From Pegea sp. RAD2-039 (taxonomy: Eukaryota > Chordata > Thaliacea > Salpida > Salpidae): a stretch of DNA of 64,000 nucleotides. Below the pieces are notes generated by a model. That model did not search any database. It was not told the DNA's origin and saw nothing but the letters and a program-made list of their open reading frames with translations. The translations under genes were made by a program, and so were the position numbers. The stretch is from assembly GCA_034620365.1 (NCBI GenBank), contig JAQGEQ010000343.1, positions 248,001 to 312,000 of the forward strand, given 5' to 3'. Below, piece after piece: positions 12,048-22,887 of this stretch (position 1 is the first letter of the stretch; each line of letters opens with the position of its first letter).

Positions 12048-12292
12048 TTAATTATTTTCTAGTGAATTAAGGATAAACAGATTTAGACAACTTAAACAGA
12101 TTTGCTTGAACAAATTATTGGCAGCATTATCTAATACACTATCATTATTTTCTAATAGTTTACATAAACTACAATTCATTTTCAGATCAATAGCCTCAAT
12201 ACTGTATAGACAATTTTTTTTTTATATTATATATAGAATTTTATTACTTTCATTGCTATCTCTTTTTGTATTAATGATTTCAAAAACCACAT
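12048..12292 (-). pseudogene. Convergent CxxC-containing gene end (unidentified), gamma copy 1
   Basis: On the minus strand the fragment starts with an FLKSLI-like stretch and ends in a CSLCKLFENN ... CLSCLNL ... LNSLEN pattern with two CxxC pairs about 28 residues apart, suggestive of a zinc-binding hairpin. Related copies are at 21,355-21,564 (-), 35,080-35,323 (+) and 43,920-44,157 (-). The 21 kb copy keeps the longest continuous frame; this copy has stops. It lies tail to tail with the LRR fragment, about 210 bp away. I do not recognise the protein. Confidence 0.45.
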
Positions 12293-12499
12293 AAAAAAAT
12301 TCCTGTGTGTATCAAAAAAATCACTTTAACTTTTGTTATGTTTCATAAAGCTGTCTTTTGAAAGATGAATTATGAGTCATAAGAGGGATGTTAGATATTT
12401 TGTTATCAATACTTAGTGACAATTTGTCTGTTTACTTTATTTCTTTTGGTTATATGAAATATCTAAATAGTTATTCTATAGAATAGAAAATAGTTTTTT

Positions 12500-13129
12500 T
12501 TCACTTAAAATATTTAAAATACTTTTTAATGATCTAACTTTTTCTGTTTAACTTTAATTTTTGTTAAATCAGTCAAACTAATTTTTATTAAAAATTTTGA
12601 AATTTAAAGAAAATATTATTTTATTGTTAAATGTTGTGTAAACGTACAAATTAAAAACTACTGAATGTTGATTCAGCAAATAATCCTTCCTTTTAAATAA
12701 GGAAAGATAATTAGAGTTTAATCTTGATTTAGTTTGTTGAAACTTGTTCAACTCCAAAAATTTGAAAACATATCTGAACAAATAAAGTATTTCTTGTACG
12801 CTGATTTTTCACTTTATATAAATTTCGATTAGTTTAGTGTTTGTGGTGTAAATTTCCTAATAAATTATTTTGTTATAAAAAAAATTCTGTGTAAACTCCT
12901 TTTAGCTGCTTTTTACATAAAAGTTTTTATTTAAATTATCTAAATTTAATTTTTCTAGAAAATATTTGATATAATATAAATGGATAAGAGATGGGAAAAT
13001 AGGAAGATGATGCAGCTTTGAGACAAGTGGTTAGAGAGTTTGAAGATCAAAATAACAAGAAGATAAAATTATATTTGAATCTTTAAATCAAGAGATGTTT
13101 ATAGTATTAATATTATAAGTATTAATAAA
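12500..13129 (+). repeat. Outer arm and terminal unit (left half of a hairpin)
   Basis: The outer arm (TTGAAACTTGTTCAACTCC near 12,736) leads into a terminal unit (GTTTAGTGTTTGTGGTGTAAA near 12,832) that proceeds to the AAATCAAGAGATGTTTATAG stretch near 13,085. It stops just short of the usual tip, where a tRNA-Asp fragment replaces it. The inverted partner starts at 13,173. Confidence 0.75.
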
Positions 13130-13172
13130 CTCCCCGTCGGGGAATCGAACCCTGGTCTCCAGCGTGACAGGC
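13130..13172 (-). pseudogene. tRNA-Asp 3' half at the centre of a hairpin
   Basis: 43 bp on the minus strand run from the anticodon loop (CTGTCAC) through the T-arm (GGTTCGATTCCCC) to the acceptor end CGGGGAG of tRNA-Asp. The 5' half is absent. The flanks are two head-to-head copies of the fold-back terminal unit, so the fragment occupies the loop of a long inverted repeat where the ACGTATGCGG tip normally lies. It has two changes from the intact tRNA (CGCTGG for CGCGGG, and CAGGG for CGGGG). Confidence 0.85.
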
Positions 13173-13600
13173 AATTCAAATATAATTTTATCATCTTGTT
13201 ATCTTGATCTTCAAACTCTCTAACCACTTGTCTCAAAGTTGCATCATTCTGATATTTTCCCATATTTTCTATTATATTACGTCATAAATTTGCTAAAAAA
13301 ATATATTTAAATAATTTAGATAAAAACATTTAAAAAAAAGTAGCTAACAGCAATCAATTAAGAAAATATTTTGACGAAATAATATATCAGCAAATCTACA
13401 CCATAAACACTAAACTAATCGAAATTAATATAAAGAAACAAATCAGCGTGATATCATCTACTTTATTTCTCTAAGGTTTAATTTTTGAGTTTAATAAGAT
13501 TCAACATACTAATTTAAATTAAACTTAAATTATCCTACTTTATATGTTAGAAAGGATTATCTATCAAATCAACACTTGTTATTTTTTTATTTGTGCTTTT
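13173..13600 (-). repeat. Terminal unit and arm (right half of a hairpin)
   Basis: The reverse complement of the unit at about 12,830-13,128. It contains CTCTAACCACTTGTCTCAAA near 13,216 and ACCATAAACACTAAACTAAT near 13,400. An outer arm follows to about 13,600 and merges into the beta block. Confidence 0.75.
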
Positions 13601-15880
13601 ACACAGAACTTTAAAACTTTTAACTGCTTCTAGCAAAATAGTGAAATTGTTAAACAATTTTTCATTTAATGTTTTGTTGATGTTAATCTAGTCAGCATTT
13701 GGTTCTTAATATTGATTCCATATACAACAGCTCCTTCTACTACTACTAACTGAGGTTTTAGTTGGCGACATTTTAAGTAAAGTGATTTAACTTTTAAATA
13801 TTTAATTAAAAAATTTAAATAAATTTTTCATAATAATAATTATTAAAGACAAAACTAATAATGTGTTTACAAACAGTAGGTTAAAGAGCTTACCTCTAAT
13901 TTTAAGGTTGCTGGTTTTCAAAATTTGATAATCAGTCTCTAGGCTCTCTTGAAATACTTTTAGTATAAATAAATTAGCATAAACCGGTCACGCACGGTGA
14001 AGCACCTATATGAGTAGTAAATGAAAGTTTGTTTGAAAACGGTTGGTGATAATTTTATTAATAACTTTTAGATTTTCAAAATTATAAACACTAGTAAGTA
14101 AATACAAACAGCAACAATTTAGTAAAATTATGATAGCTTAAAGCTATTAAACATTTATTACTACGTTTTATAAACAGGCGTCCACCATTCTATCAAAGTA
14201 GGTAATTAGTTGCGTCCTGCTAGCAGCAAAGTTGGTTTGTAAATATAAGTTTTTCTATAGTTGATAGTACTCAACTTAAAGAATACTCTAAAAGCATTTT
14301 TGTTTGTTTCTACATTAAAGATATTGTCCGTTTTTTCGCATTTATTTATGATTTTAGAATATAAAAAAGAGATTATAAATAAACTTATTTCAATGAGTAT
14401 AATTATGGTGACATTTGGCTGACTGCTAGTTTTAAAGAAAGTTTTTTCGAGTGTAACAACGACTACTAGGAAGCTACAATGTTTATATTAAATCTTTTAA
14501 TATGTTGAAGATTCATTTTAGAAATTATGTAAAAGTGCAAAGTACGCCAGAAGAAGAAAGGTTATTGTTGTAAAACCAAAACATGTGAACTCAGTAAAAC
14601 AAAACAAGAGGCTTAGATGTCGTTTTGTATCTTCATTATAACCTTCCACGATTGTTGAGTTTGTTGAAGAAATAAAACGTATGAACTGCTGTACAAGGTA
14701 AGTTAAGTTGTAATTGATCTATTGTTTGCTTCCACTTATTTGATTGGTGGATGTAAATATACATTAATTACAAACAGAATTCCGACCTATTTCATCTCAT
14801 TTTCTAATTGTGTTGTTTATTACAATTTGGAAGAATGTACCAGCCAAGTTACCAATAAAGAAACTGGAGGTCCGTGTACAGAAGGCATTTTATCAGCAGT
14901 TGGTTAAATCATCAAAGTTTTTAATCAGATTGAATATTAAATTTAAAAGTTAAAATTAATTTTTATTTTGTAAAAAATTAGAAATAAATCTGTTGGATTA
15001 TTAACTTCGTTTAAAAGTAGTTTTGATGTTTTTTTTAAAACATCAAACAAGAAATACAGAGAATACTAAACATGACTTGATGATGAATAGAGTTATAAAC
15101 CTTGTTTTCTATAACTATTAGTGTCTTTGATGTTATCTTTTTTTACCAAAAGTGAATTACAATTGATTATATTAAGTCAGTTACCCAATTATTTTTGCTT
15201 TAATAAGTTGTTTTTTTTCTGTATACAGTAGAAAACTACGAGCTAAAAACTGATATAAAAGTAAATTACAAACACATAATAAGGAAAATAATAACTTTGT
15301 TGAAAAAGTAAATTATTAAAATGATGAAATTAAAACTCAATATTGTCATCTTATTTCATAATACTTTAGTTTGAAAAAATACTTAAATTTATTACTGAAA
15401 CATTTTTCACTTTTTTTAAACGTAAATTAAATTTATATCTAAATAATAATTTTATATATACCTTAATTTTATTTATATATAATATAATCATAAATAAAAT
15501 TTAATTATTTACTAATAAGCTTATTTAGTGGTTTTATGTTCTATTTGAAGACTTAATAGTAATAGTGAAGTCGATTACTGAAATTTCTAACAATTTTAAA
15601 CTAGGTGATATATCTTTTAGACACTTTAATTTTTCAATGAAAATAATTGTTGATTTTTTATATATTATTGAGGCCAATTACATTTAATTAATGTTTGAGT
15701 ATTTGTAAGGTAGTTAAAAACTGAGTAACTGTTTATAATTTTTTATTAATTTTATAATAGAATCAAAAGTTGCCAAAGTTGAAGTCATGTCATCGTATTA
15801 ACTAATAAAGATGAAGATTTAAAAGCAAATTTAACCTATTAACATTAATCTTGTCTCTTAGATTGAACATTTTCAATCTA
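13600..15880 (+). repeat. Beta block, copy 2
   Basis: Landmarks are CAGTCTCTAGGCTCTCTTGA near 13,934, GGTCACGCACGGTGAAGCAC near 13,986, and CATTTGGCTGACTGCTAGTT near 14,411. The same landmarks occur in the same order at 30,950-33,500 and in reverse in copies 1 and 3. An exon-like reading frame at 14,722-14,907 is annotated separately. No other long frame is seen. Confidence 0.75.
14722..14907 (+). pseudogene. Beta-block exon-like frame (unidentified), copy 2
   Basis: A frame of about 60 codons reading LIGGCKYTLITNRIPTYFIS ... NLEECTSQVTNKETGGPC ... GILSAVG. It is preceded at 14,697 by AAG|GTAAGTTAAG, which resembles a splice donor. The copy at 31,924-32,136 reads the same protein with many substitutions but keeps the Cys and Gly positions and extends to GSIVNIFN before its stop. 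Conservation of the frame between copies suggests descent from a real coding exon. I could not assign a family. Confidence 0.45.
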
Positions 15881-16400
15881 AAATAGATAAAAAGCTGTGT
15901 TGTTTGAACTACATATCAGAAGTGTATTTTACCGCATACGTAAATGTGCTTCTAAATTATTTTAGTGCATTTCTTAATACTATAAATTTCTCTTGATTAA
16001 GAGCTTCAAATATAATTTTATCATCTTGTTATTTTGATCTTCAAACTCTCTAACAACTTGTCTCAAGGTTGCATCAGTCTGATATTTTCCCATCTCTTCA
16101 ATTATATTTAATCATATGTTTGTTAAAAAAAGATTTTTAGATATTTTAGAACTAAAAAGATTATATTTAAATAATTTGGATAAAAACAAATTGCTAATAA
16201 AACGATATCAAGATAGTATAGATTAAAACATTAAAGTCAAAAGTAGCTAACAGAAGTCAACTCAGAAATTTTTTATGACGAAATAATTTTTTTTGCAAAT
16301 TTACACCACAAACTCTAAATTTGTACCAATGTATATAACCGAACAAATCAGCCTAAAATTATGTTTGATGTAACCATTGACTTCTATAAGATTTAAGTTT
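15880..16400 (-). repeat. Fold-back terminal unit, inverted
   Basis: The tip ACCGCATACGTAAATGTG at 15,931 leads rightward through CTCTAACAACTTGTCTCAAG near 16,048 to the terminal ACACCACAAACTCTAAATTT near 16,301. It faces no close plus-oriented tip; the nearest to the left is at 7,933. Confidence 0.7.
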
Positions 16401-18160
16401 TACAGTTGAATAATATTCAACAGACTATTTCAAGATTAAACTTTAATTATCCTCAGTTATTTGTTAGAGAGGATAATTCATCAAATCAACATTTAGTAGT
16501 TTTCAATTTGTACCTTTACACAGAACTTTAAAACTTTTAACTGCTTCCAGTAAATGATTTAAGTTATTTTTCAATCAATGTTTTGTTGATGGTAATCTAG
16601 TCAGGGTTTGGTTCATAATATCGGCTCCATATCCAGCAGTTCCTTCTACTACTAACTGAGGTTTTATTTGGCGACATTTTAGGTAAATTGATTTAACTTT
16701 TAAAGATTTAATATCCAAAGATCAATTATAGTGTTGCCCACAGCAGCTTTTTATTGGGTCTTTTCTTCCTTTACACCACAGGTATGATTCAGACTATTAA
16801 CAGTTAAGGGTTTCAAACGGTTATGAGGTTCATTCACTTATTTCTAAATACTTTTTTATAAAAACAATTTTTACATTATATAAACAAGCTTACTTTATAT
16901 TCTACCGACCAATTTCTCTTGTAGTAGCTTCTATTGAATCTTCAAATGATTATTTTTTTTAATTTCAGACTCAATTCTTCAAAATTTTTTTTCACATATA
17001 TTTGAATTTCTTTTTCAAAAATCTGCCAGTGATCAGTTGTTGTCCTATCTCCATCAAGTATTTCTCAATCAAGTCTTATAAACATCCTGATACAACAAAT
17101 AAATATGAAACGCCGATGTGTCTTGAAAGATGCATAGATGATGATCAACATTCAGATGACTACAATACAAATTTGGATTTAGAAACAGCTCTTGATGTGT
17201 GCTTACATAAAACAGGAAAAAATTTAATTACAAGAATTACTCACCCTACTTAGCTAAATGGATAAAACCAAAATTATCGTTTATCATGAAAACTGATTAT
17301 TTCTATTTCTTCTTTTATCTAAAGTTTAATTTAATTTGGTTTTAAGTTTTAGACTAAAGTATTTATTATAATATAGAATTGATTATTTAAGATCTAAATA
17401 CCAGTTAATGATGTAATTATTTAATAAAATCTTGTAGGATTTATAAGATGATTAGATTGAAACTGGTTTGATTGCTTTCAGACAAAGAGTAAACCATTTT
17501 AATTTATTTTTAAGAACTTACTAAACTGTCAGATTTATACACAAGAAGATAAAATAGTTTATTTATTTAAATAATTTGAAATAAGTTTTACAGATTTATA
17601 ATTTTTGATTTAACTTTGATTTTTAATTAAACTAATAAAACAAACTTTCATTTATACAAAAGTTTTAACATAAGAGAAAACATAATTAAAAGCTTAAAAT
17701 TATATTTTTAGGAAACCGATTGCGGAGAAACCAACAATAATTTTGTGAATCTAGTTTTAGTAAATATTAATTTGATCTTAGACTTGAATTCTTTTGTTTT
17801 TATGAAATATCTAAATTATTATTCTATAGAATACAAAATACTTTTCTTTTCACTTCAAACATTTGAAAAAATTTGTACAGATCTTACTTTTTTATTTAAC
17901 TTTAATTTTGTTGTTAAATCAATCAAACTAATTTTAATTTTCATTAAAAATTTAAAAATTTAAAGAAAATATTATTTTATTGTTAAATGTTGTGTAAAAA
18001 CGTACAAAATAAAAACTACCAAATATTTATTCAGGGAATATTCATTTCTTAAAAATAAAAAGATATAATTTAGGTTCAATCTTGAATTTGTTTGTTGAAA
18101 CTTGTTCAATCTCAAAAATTAAATGAAAAAATCTGCAATAATACCTTTACGCAGATTTTT
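16400..18160 (+). repeat. Delta block, copy 2
   Basis: It shares its sequence with 700-2,340 (inverted) and 44,940-45,500. It contains TTGCCCACAGCAGCTTTTTA near 16,735, the exon-like 17,002-17,253 stretch, a GATTTATAAGATG exon relic near 17,438, then CAATCGG-type arm sequence and the outer arm from 17,740. The central 17,081-17,345 piece is missing from copy 1. Confidence 0.7.
17002..17253 (+). pseudogene. Delta-block reading frame (unidentified)
   Basis: An 83-codon open frame. Its second half, from about codon 27 (YKHPDTTNKYETPMCLERCI ... DLETALDVCLHKTGKNLI), has normal-looking amino-acid composition with four cysteines and lies in the piece unique to this copy. The first half corresponds to the exon-like stretch ending in a splice donor in copy 1. 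It may be a captured host exon; no family is recognised and it may not be expressed. Confidence 0.4.
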
Positions 18161-19288
18161 TAGTCTATAAAAATTTTTAGTAGTTTAGTGTTTGTGGTGT
18201 AGATTTGCTAATAGATATTCGTCAAAGGAATTAATAAAAATAAATTGTGTTGTTCGAACTGCATATCAGAAGTGTATTTTACCGCATACGTAAATGAGTT
18301 GCTAAATTATTATAGTGTCTTTCTTAATACTATAAACATCTCGTGATTTAAAGATTCAAATAAAATTTTATCTTCATGTTATTTATATCTTCAAACTCTC
18401 TAACCGCTTGTCTCAAAGTTGCTTCTTCTTCCTATTTTCCCATCTCTTATCCATTTATATTAAATCATAAATTTGCTAAAAAAAATGGTATTTAAATAAT
18501 TCAAATAAAAACTTTTAAGTAAAAAGTAGCTAACAGGAGTCAACTCAGAAAATTTTTTACGAAATTATTTATTAGCAAATTTACACCACAAACACTAAAC
18601 TAATCGAAATTTATATAAACTGAAAAATCAGCGTAAAAATGTTCAAGAAATCCTTCATATGTGCAAATATGTTTGCTAGAGTGGGAGATGAACAAGTTTC
18701 AACAAACTATTTCAAGATTAAACTGAAATTTTCTTCCTTTATTTGAAAGAAAGGATTATTTGCTGAATCAATATACAGCATTGTTTAATTGGTACGTTTA
18801 CACAACGTTTAACTATCAAATAATATTTTCTTTAAATTTTTTAATAAAAATTAAAATTAGTTTGATAGATTTAACAAAAATTAAAGTTAAAATTACAGAA
18901 ATTTTATTTAGTATTAAACATAATTTCAAAATTACAAATAATTATTGAATTTTAAGTCATTTCAAAGTAAACTTTTGACATTTTAAGACAAAAAAATCAA
19001 TAAATTTTTAATGATACTTTATTTAAAAAACATTTTATAAATTCAACTTACAAAAACTGTAAACAATAAATATGAATTATAATATCTAAAAATTTCAAAT
19101 CAAAAACCTATTAAAATAAAAAAGATATTTAAATTATAAAATTGAAAATTACTAAAAAAGTAAAATATCAAGAAGAACATCAAAGTTAAAAATAAATTTG
19201 ACTTTAAATAAAAATATATCCTGTTTGTTTGCATAGAAAAGATTTCATTTGAAACTATTATATAAAAACTGTTCTTTAAAAAAATTGT

Positions 19289-19784
19289 CGTTGATGACGT
19301 CATTGACGCGATACGAAGAGAAGTAATTACCTTTTGCACTTAAGTGTTGAATGAGTGTCGCTTCTACATGACGTCATCGTGTCGTCGAGCTGTGAAAACA
19401 ACTGACGTAGCTGATCACGTGAGAAATGTCTAGCTAAATCTTCTTCACGGTCCACTACACACGACGAAAGTGCCTTTTCATGAGCTTGGCGCTAAAATAC
19501 TTTCTCTTCAATACTTGAAGTTGCGAGTAATCTGCAAGAAGCCATTTCCGTCATTTTAATTTTCAGTGTTTCCAATTGATTTTTTAATAAATTTTTAACC
19601 AGTAAACGTAACAAGGTTTTTTTTCCATATCTCAATACTCTAGCCATTGTCTGTTCGTCGTTAGCAGGGTTCCAATCAGGATCAAACAAAACTAACCGAT
19701 TTGCACCAACAAATTTAAACCATATCTAAAAATTTTATAATAAATTAATAAATCCACTAACATCATTTTACCAGATAAATCCAG
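19289..19784 (-). pseudogene. RAD54L: RAD54 fragment, copy B
   Basis: On the minus strand the acceptor TTTTTTCTCAG is followed by [13 protein letters not shown]. An internal deletion then joins this directly to the exon reading [33 protein letters not shown] and the [14 protein letters not shown] exon, then SALVVCSGP-like decayed sequence up to the last intron. The C-terminal exon is missing. The same internal deletion, leaving a short AATTTATTATAAAATTTTTAG junction region, is present in copy C, so the two share a deleted ancestor. The intron upstream of the IEEK exon is kept. Several frame disruptions rule out function. Confidence 0.85.
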
Positions 19785-19813
19785 CTGAGAAAAAAAATTG
19801 TTAAAAAAAAATG

Positions 19814-19885
19814 TTCCCAGACCGGGAATTGAAACCGGGCCGCGTGGGTGAGAGCCACGAATCCTAACCACTAGACCACCTGGGA
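19814..19885 (-). tRNA. tRNA-Glu (CTC), slightly degenerate
   Basis: 72 nt on the minus strand. The acceptor TCCCAGG pairs with TCTGGGA and the anticodon loop CTCTCAC gives CTC. The T-arm is CCGGT-TTCAATT-CCCGG, with one broken stem pair and an altered B box. It lies 29 bp upstream of the RAD54 exon acceptor, inside what would be a RAD54 intron, and the same nesting is seen in copies C, E and F. It may be transcribed, but the B-box change lowers confidence in function. Confidence 0.8.
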
Positions 19886-20599
19886 CTCGCGTTTGATATT
19901 TTTATCGAGAAGTTTTTATGGAAATGTTTCGATTTAACTTAAAATTAAAGAAATTATGAAACGATGCTAAAAAAATTATTTAAGATTTTTGCGAATTTCA
20001 ACTCATTTCTGAAAAGTCTTTTTAAAGTCTCAAAAAAATGCAAAAAGTCAACTTTTTAGAAATTAATTATTTCTATATTGAAATATAATTGCGAAAAATC
20101 ACAGATAAATACCTGTAAGATCTTGTTTGAATATTTGTGAGGATAAAGATGAACTACTAGACCATTATTATTCTTGTATCTTAGATTAAACATTTTCAAT
20201 CTTAAAATAGATAAAAAGATGAGTGGTTTCAACTACACATCAGAAATGTATTTTACCGCATACGTAAATGTTTTGCTAAATTATTATAGTGTCCTTCTTA
20301 ATACTATAAACATCTCTTGATATAAAGATTCAAATATAATTTTATCTTCATGTTATTTAGATCTTCAAGCTCTCTAACCGCTTGTCTCAAAGTTGCTTCA
20401 TCTTGCTATTTTCCAATCTTTTATCCATTTATATTATATCAAATATTTTCTAAAAAAATGGTATTTAGATAATTTAAATAAAAACTTTTATGTAAAAAGT
20501 AGCTAACAGGAGTCAATTCAGAAAATATTTTTATAACGAAATGATTTATTAGCAAATTTATACCGCAAACACTAAACTAATAGAAATTTATATAAAGGA

Positions 20600-22080
20600 A
20601 CAAATCAGCGTAAAATTGTATTTCATATGAGTAGCTATTACTATAATTTTTAGAGTTGAACAAGTTTCAACAGACTATTTCAATAATTATTCTAGCTTTC
20701 TTCTTTAATTAGATAGCGAAGATTATTTGGTGAATCAAACTTTAGTAGTTTTCAATTTGTACCTTTACACAGAACTTTAAAACTTTTAACTGTTTCCAGT
20801 AATTGATTGAAATGTTTTAAACATTTTTTTCAATCAATATTTTGTTGATGGTAATCTAGTCAGAGTTTGGTTCATAATATCGACTCCAAATACAACAGCT
20901 CAATAGCAATAATTCAAAAATATTATTAATATTATTGCTAATTCTTATGAAACCATTACAATCTTCAGTAAACTGAAATGTTTAAAATTTAACAAGAATC
21001 AGTCAAACAAAACGAAAATTTTGAACTTAAAACCTTTAAATTTGCTTGAAAAGGTTTTGAATAAAGTTATAAAAAAAATTGAAATAATTTTAGTAATAAG
21101 AAACAGAATAAGATAAGCTTTAAAATTAGAAATCATTAAAATAGATTGTCTTAATAATATAAAGATATCTACTTCATATAAAGTATGTAATTATTTAACC
21201 TATAATTCTTTATTTATGTCATTTAAAAATATATTAAATTGAATAAAATCAGAGAATTCAAGAAAACGATTTCTATTTTTCCATTTAATTTCCTAGAAAG
21301 AAAAAGTTTCAAATAAAAATAAAAATATTTAGACAACTTAAACAGATTTAGACAACTTAAACAGATTTGCTTGAACAAATTATTGACAGCATTATCTAAT
21401 ACACTATCATTATTTTCAAATAGTTTACATAAACTACAATTCATTTTCAGATCAATAGCCTCAGTATTGTATAAACGAGAGTTTTTTATATATTTTTTAT
21501 AGTCATTTATTACTTTCATTATTATCTTTTTTTCTATTAGTGATTTCAAAAACCCCATAAACAAATTCCTGTGTGTATCAAAAAAATCACTTTAAATTTC
21601 ATTATGTTTCATAAATCTGTCTTTTGAAAGATGAATTATGTGTCATAAGAGGGATGTTAGATAGTTGGTTATCAATAGTTAGTGACAATTCGTCTGTTTA
21701 ATTTATTTCTTCTCTTTTTATGAAATATCTAAATAGTTATTATATAGAATAGAAAAAAATTTTTTTTTCTTAAAATATTTAAAATCAATTTTATTGATCG
21801 AACTTTTTTATTTAACTTTAATTTTTGTTAAATCAATCAAACTAATTTTAATTTTTATTAAAAAATTTAAAATTTAAAGAAAATATTATTTGATTGTTAA
21901 ATGTTGTGTAAACGTACAAATTAAAAACTACTGAATGTTGATTCAGCAAATAATCCTTTCTTTTAAATAAAGGAAGATAATTTAAGTTTAATCTTGAATT
22001 AGTTTGTTGAAACTTGTTCAACTCTAAAAATTAAAAGATGTACAGCCAAATTCAAAATAAATTGTGCGCTGATTTGTTGT
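20600..22080. repeat. Centre of the large palindrome, gamma-derived
   Basis: The left part (20,620-21,330) matches the arm and spacer upstream of the tRNA-Ile/Asp pair in the gamma blocks, with landmarks CAATCTTCAGTAAACTGAAA and GAAAAGGTTTTGAATAAAGT. The tRNAs and LRR fragment are deleted, so it jumps straight to the CxxC fragment at 21,355-21,564. A 19-bp direct duplication of TTTAGACAACTTAAACAGA sits at the join (about 21,331-21,366). The outer arm follows to 22,080. Confidence 0.7.
21355..21564 (-). pseudogene. CxxC-containing fragment, best-preserved copy
   Basis: On the minus strand a continuous frame reads MGFLKSLIEKKIIMKVIND ... YNTEAIDLKMNCSLCKLF ... NNLFKQICLSCLNLFKLS, with two CxxC pairs. 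The other three copies have stops or frame changes in the middle. This copy loses the LNSLEN end because of the deletion at the palindrome centre. The paired cysteines suggest a metal-binding fold; the family is unknown. Confidence 0.45.
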
Positions 22081-22785
22081 TTTATATAAATTTCTTGTAG
22101 TTTAGTGTTTGTGGTGTGAATTTGCTAATAAATTGTCAAAAAAATTTTCTGTAATGACTTCTTTTAGCTACTTTATACATAAAAGTTTTTATTTAAATTA
22201 TTTAAATATATTTTTTTAGCAAATATATGATTTAATATAATTGAAGAGATGGGAAAATATCAGAATGATGCAACTTTGAGACAAGTGATTACAGAGTTTG
22301 AAGATCAAAATAAAAAGAAGATACAATTAAATTTGAATCTTTCAATCAAGAGATGTTTATAGTATTAATAAACCCACTATAATAATTTAGCAACACATTT
22401 ACGTATGCGGTAAAATATACACTTCTGATATGTAGTTCAAACAACACAGCTTTTCATCTATTTTAAGATTGAAAAAGTTCAATCTAAGATACAAGAGTAA
22501 TAATGGTCTAGTAGTTGATCTTTATCCTCACAAATATTCAAAAAAGATCTTACAGGTATTTATCTGAGATTTCTTTGCAATTATATTTCAATATAGAAAT
22601 AATTAATTTCTAAAAAGTTGATTTTTTGCATTTTTTTTGAGACTTTGAAATAACTTTTTAGAAATGAGTTGAAATTGGCAAAAATTTTAAATAATTTTTT
22701 TAGCATCGTTTCATAATTTCTTTATTTTTAAGTTAAATCAAAACATTTTCTTAAATATTTTCTCAATAAAAATATCAAACTAAAG

Positions 22786-22857
22786 TCCCAGGTGGTCTAG
22801 TGGTTAGGATTGGTGGCTCTCACCCACGCGGCCCGGGTTCGATTATCGGTCTGGGAA
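22786..22857 (+). tRNA. tRNA-Glu (CTC), degenerate
   Basis: 72 nt with the intact acceptor pair TCCCAGG/TCTGGGA and anticodon CTC. The T-stem 3' strand is ATCGG instead of CCCGG and the anticodon stem begins with a G-G mismatch. The B box GGTTCGATT is kept. It lies 30 bp upstream of the RAD54 copy C exon. It is probably decaying rather than a main supplier of tRNA-Glu. Confidence 0.72.
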
Positions 22858-22887
22858 CATTTCTTTTATAACAATTTTTTTTCTCAG

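Larger units (their letters stand above)
9680..12500 (+). repeat. Gamma block, copy 1 (tRNA pair + gene ends)
   Basis: The most complete of four copies; the others are 34,900-37,600 inverted, 42,300-44,160, and 47,630-49,110. The order is an arm (9,680-9,980), an AT-rich spacer, tRNA-Ile, tRNA-Asp, a conserved spacer with GGTGGCCTTCAAGAAATGAG near 10,652, an LRR-gene 3' end (+), then a convergent CxxC fragment (-). A compact set of two tRNAs and two tail-to-tail gene ends looks like a genuine stretch of host chromosome carried inside the repeat. Confidence 0.75.
17650..20600. repeat. Left arm of a large palindrome
   Basis: This arm is inverted relative to 22,080-25,310. Paired landmarks give a consistent centre near 21,330: the tRNA-Glu at 19,814-19,885 pairs with 22,786-22,857, and the tip at 20,255 pairs with 22,401. 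Further out the centre shifts by about 150 bp because the left arm has lost about 300 bp of RAD54 3' sequence. The arm holds an outer arm, a closed fold-back unit (18,160-18,625), RAD54 copy B, a tRNA-Glu and a terminal unit. Confidence 0.82.
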
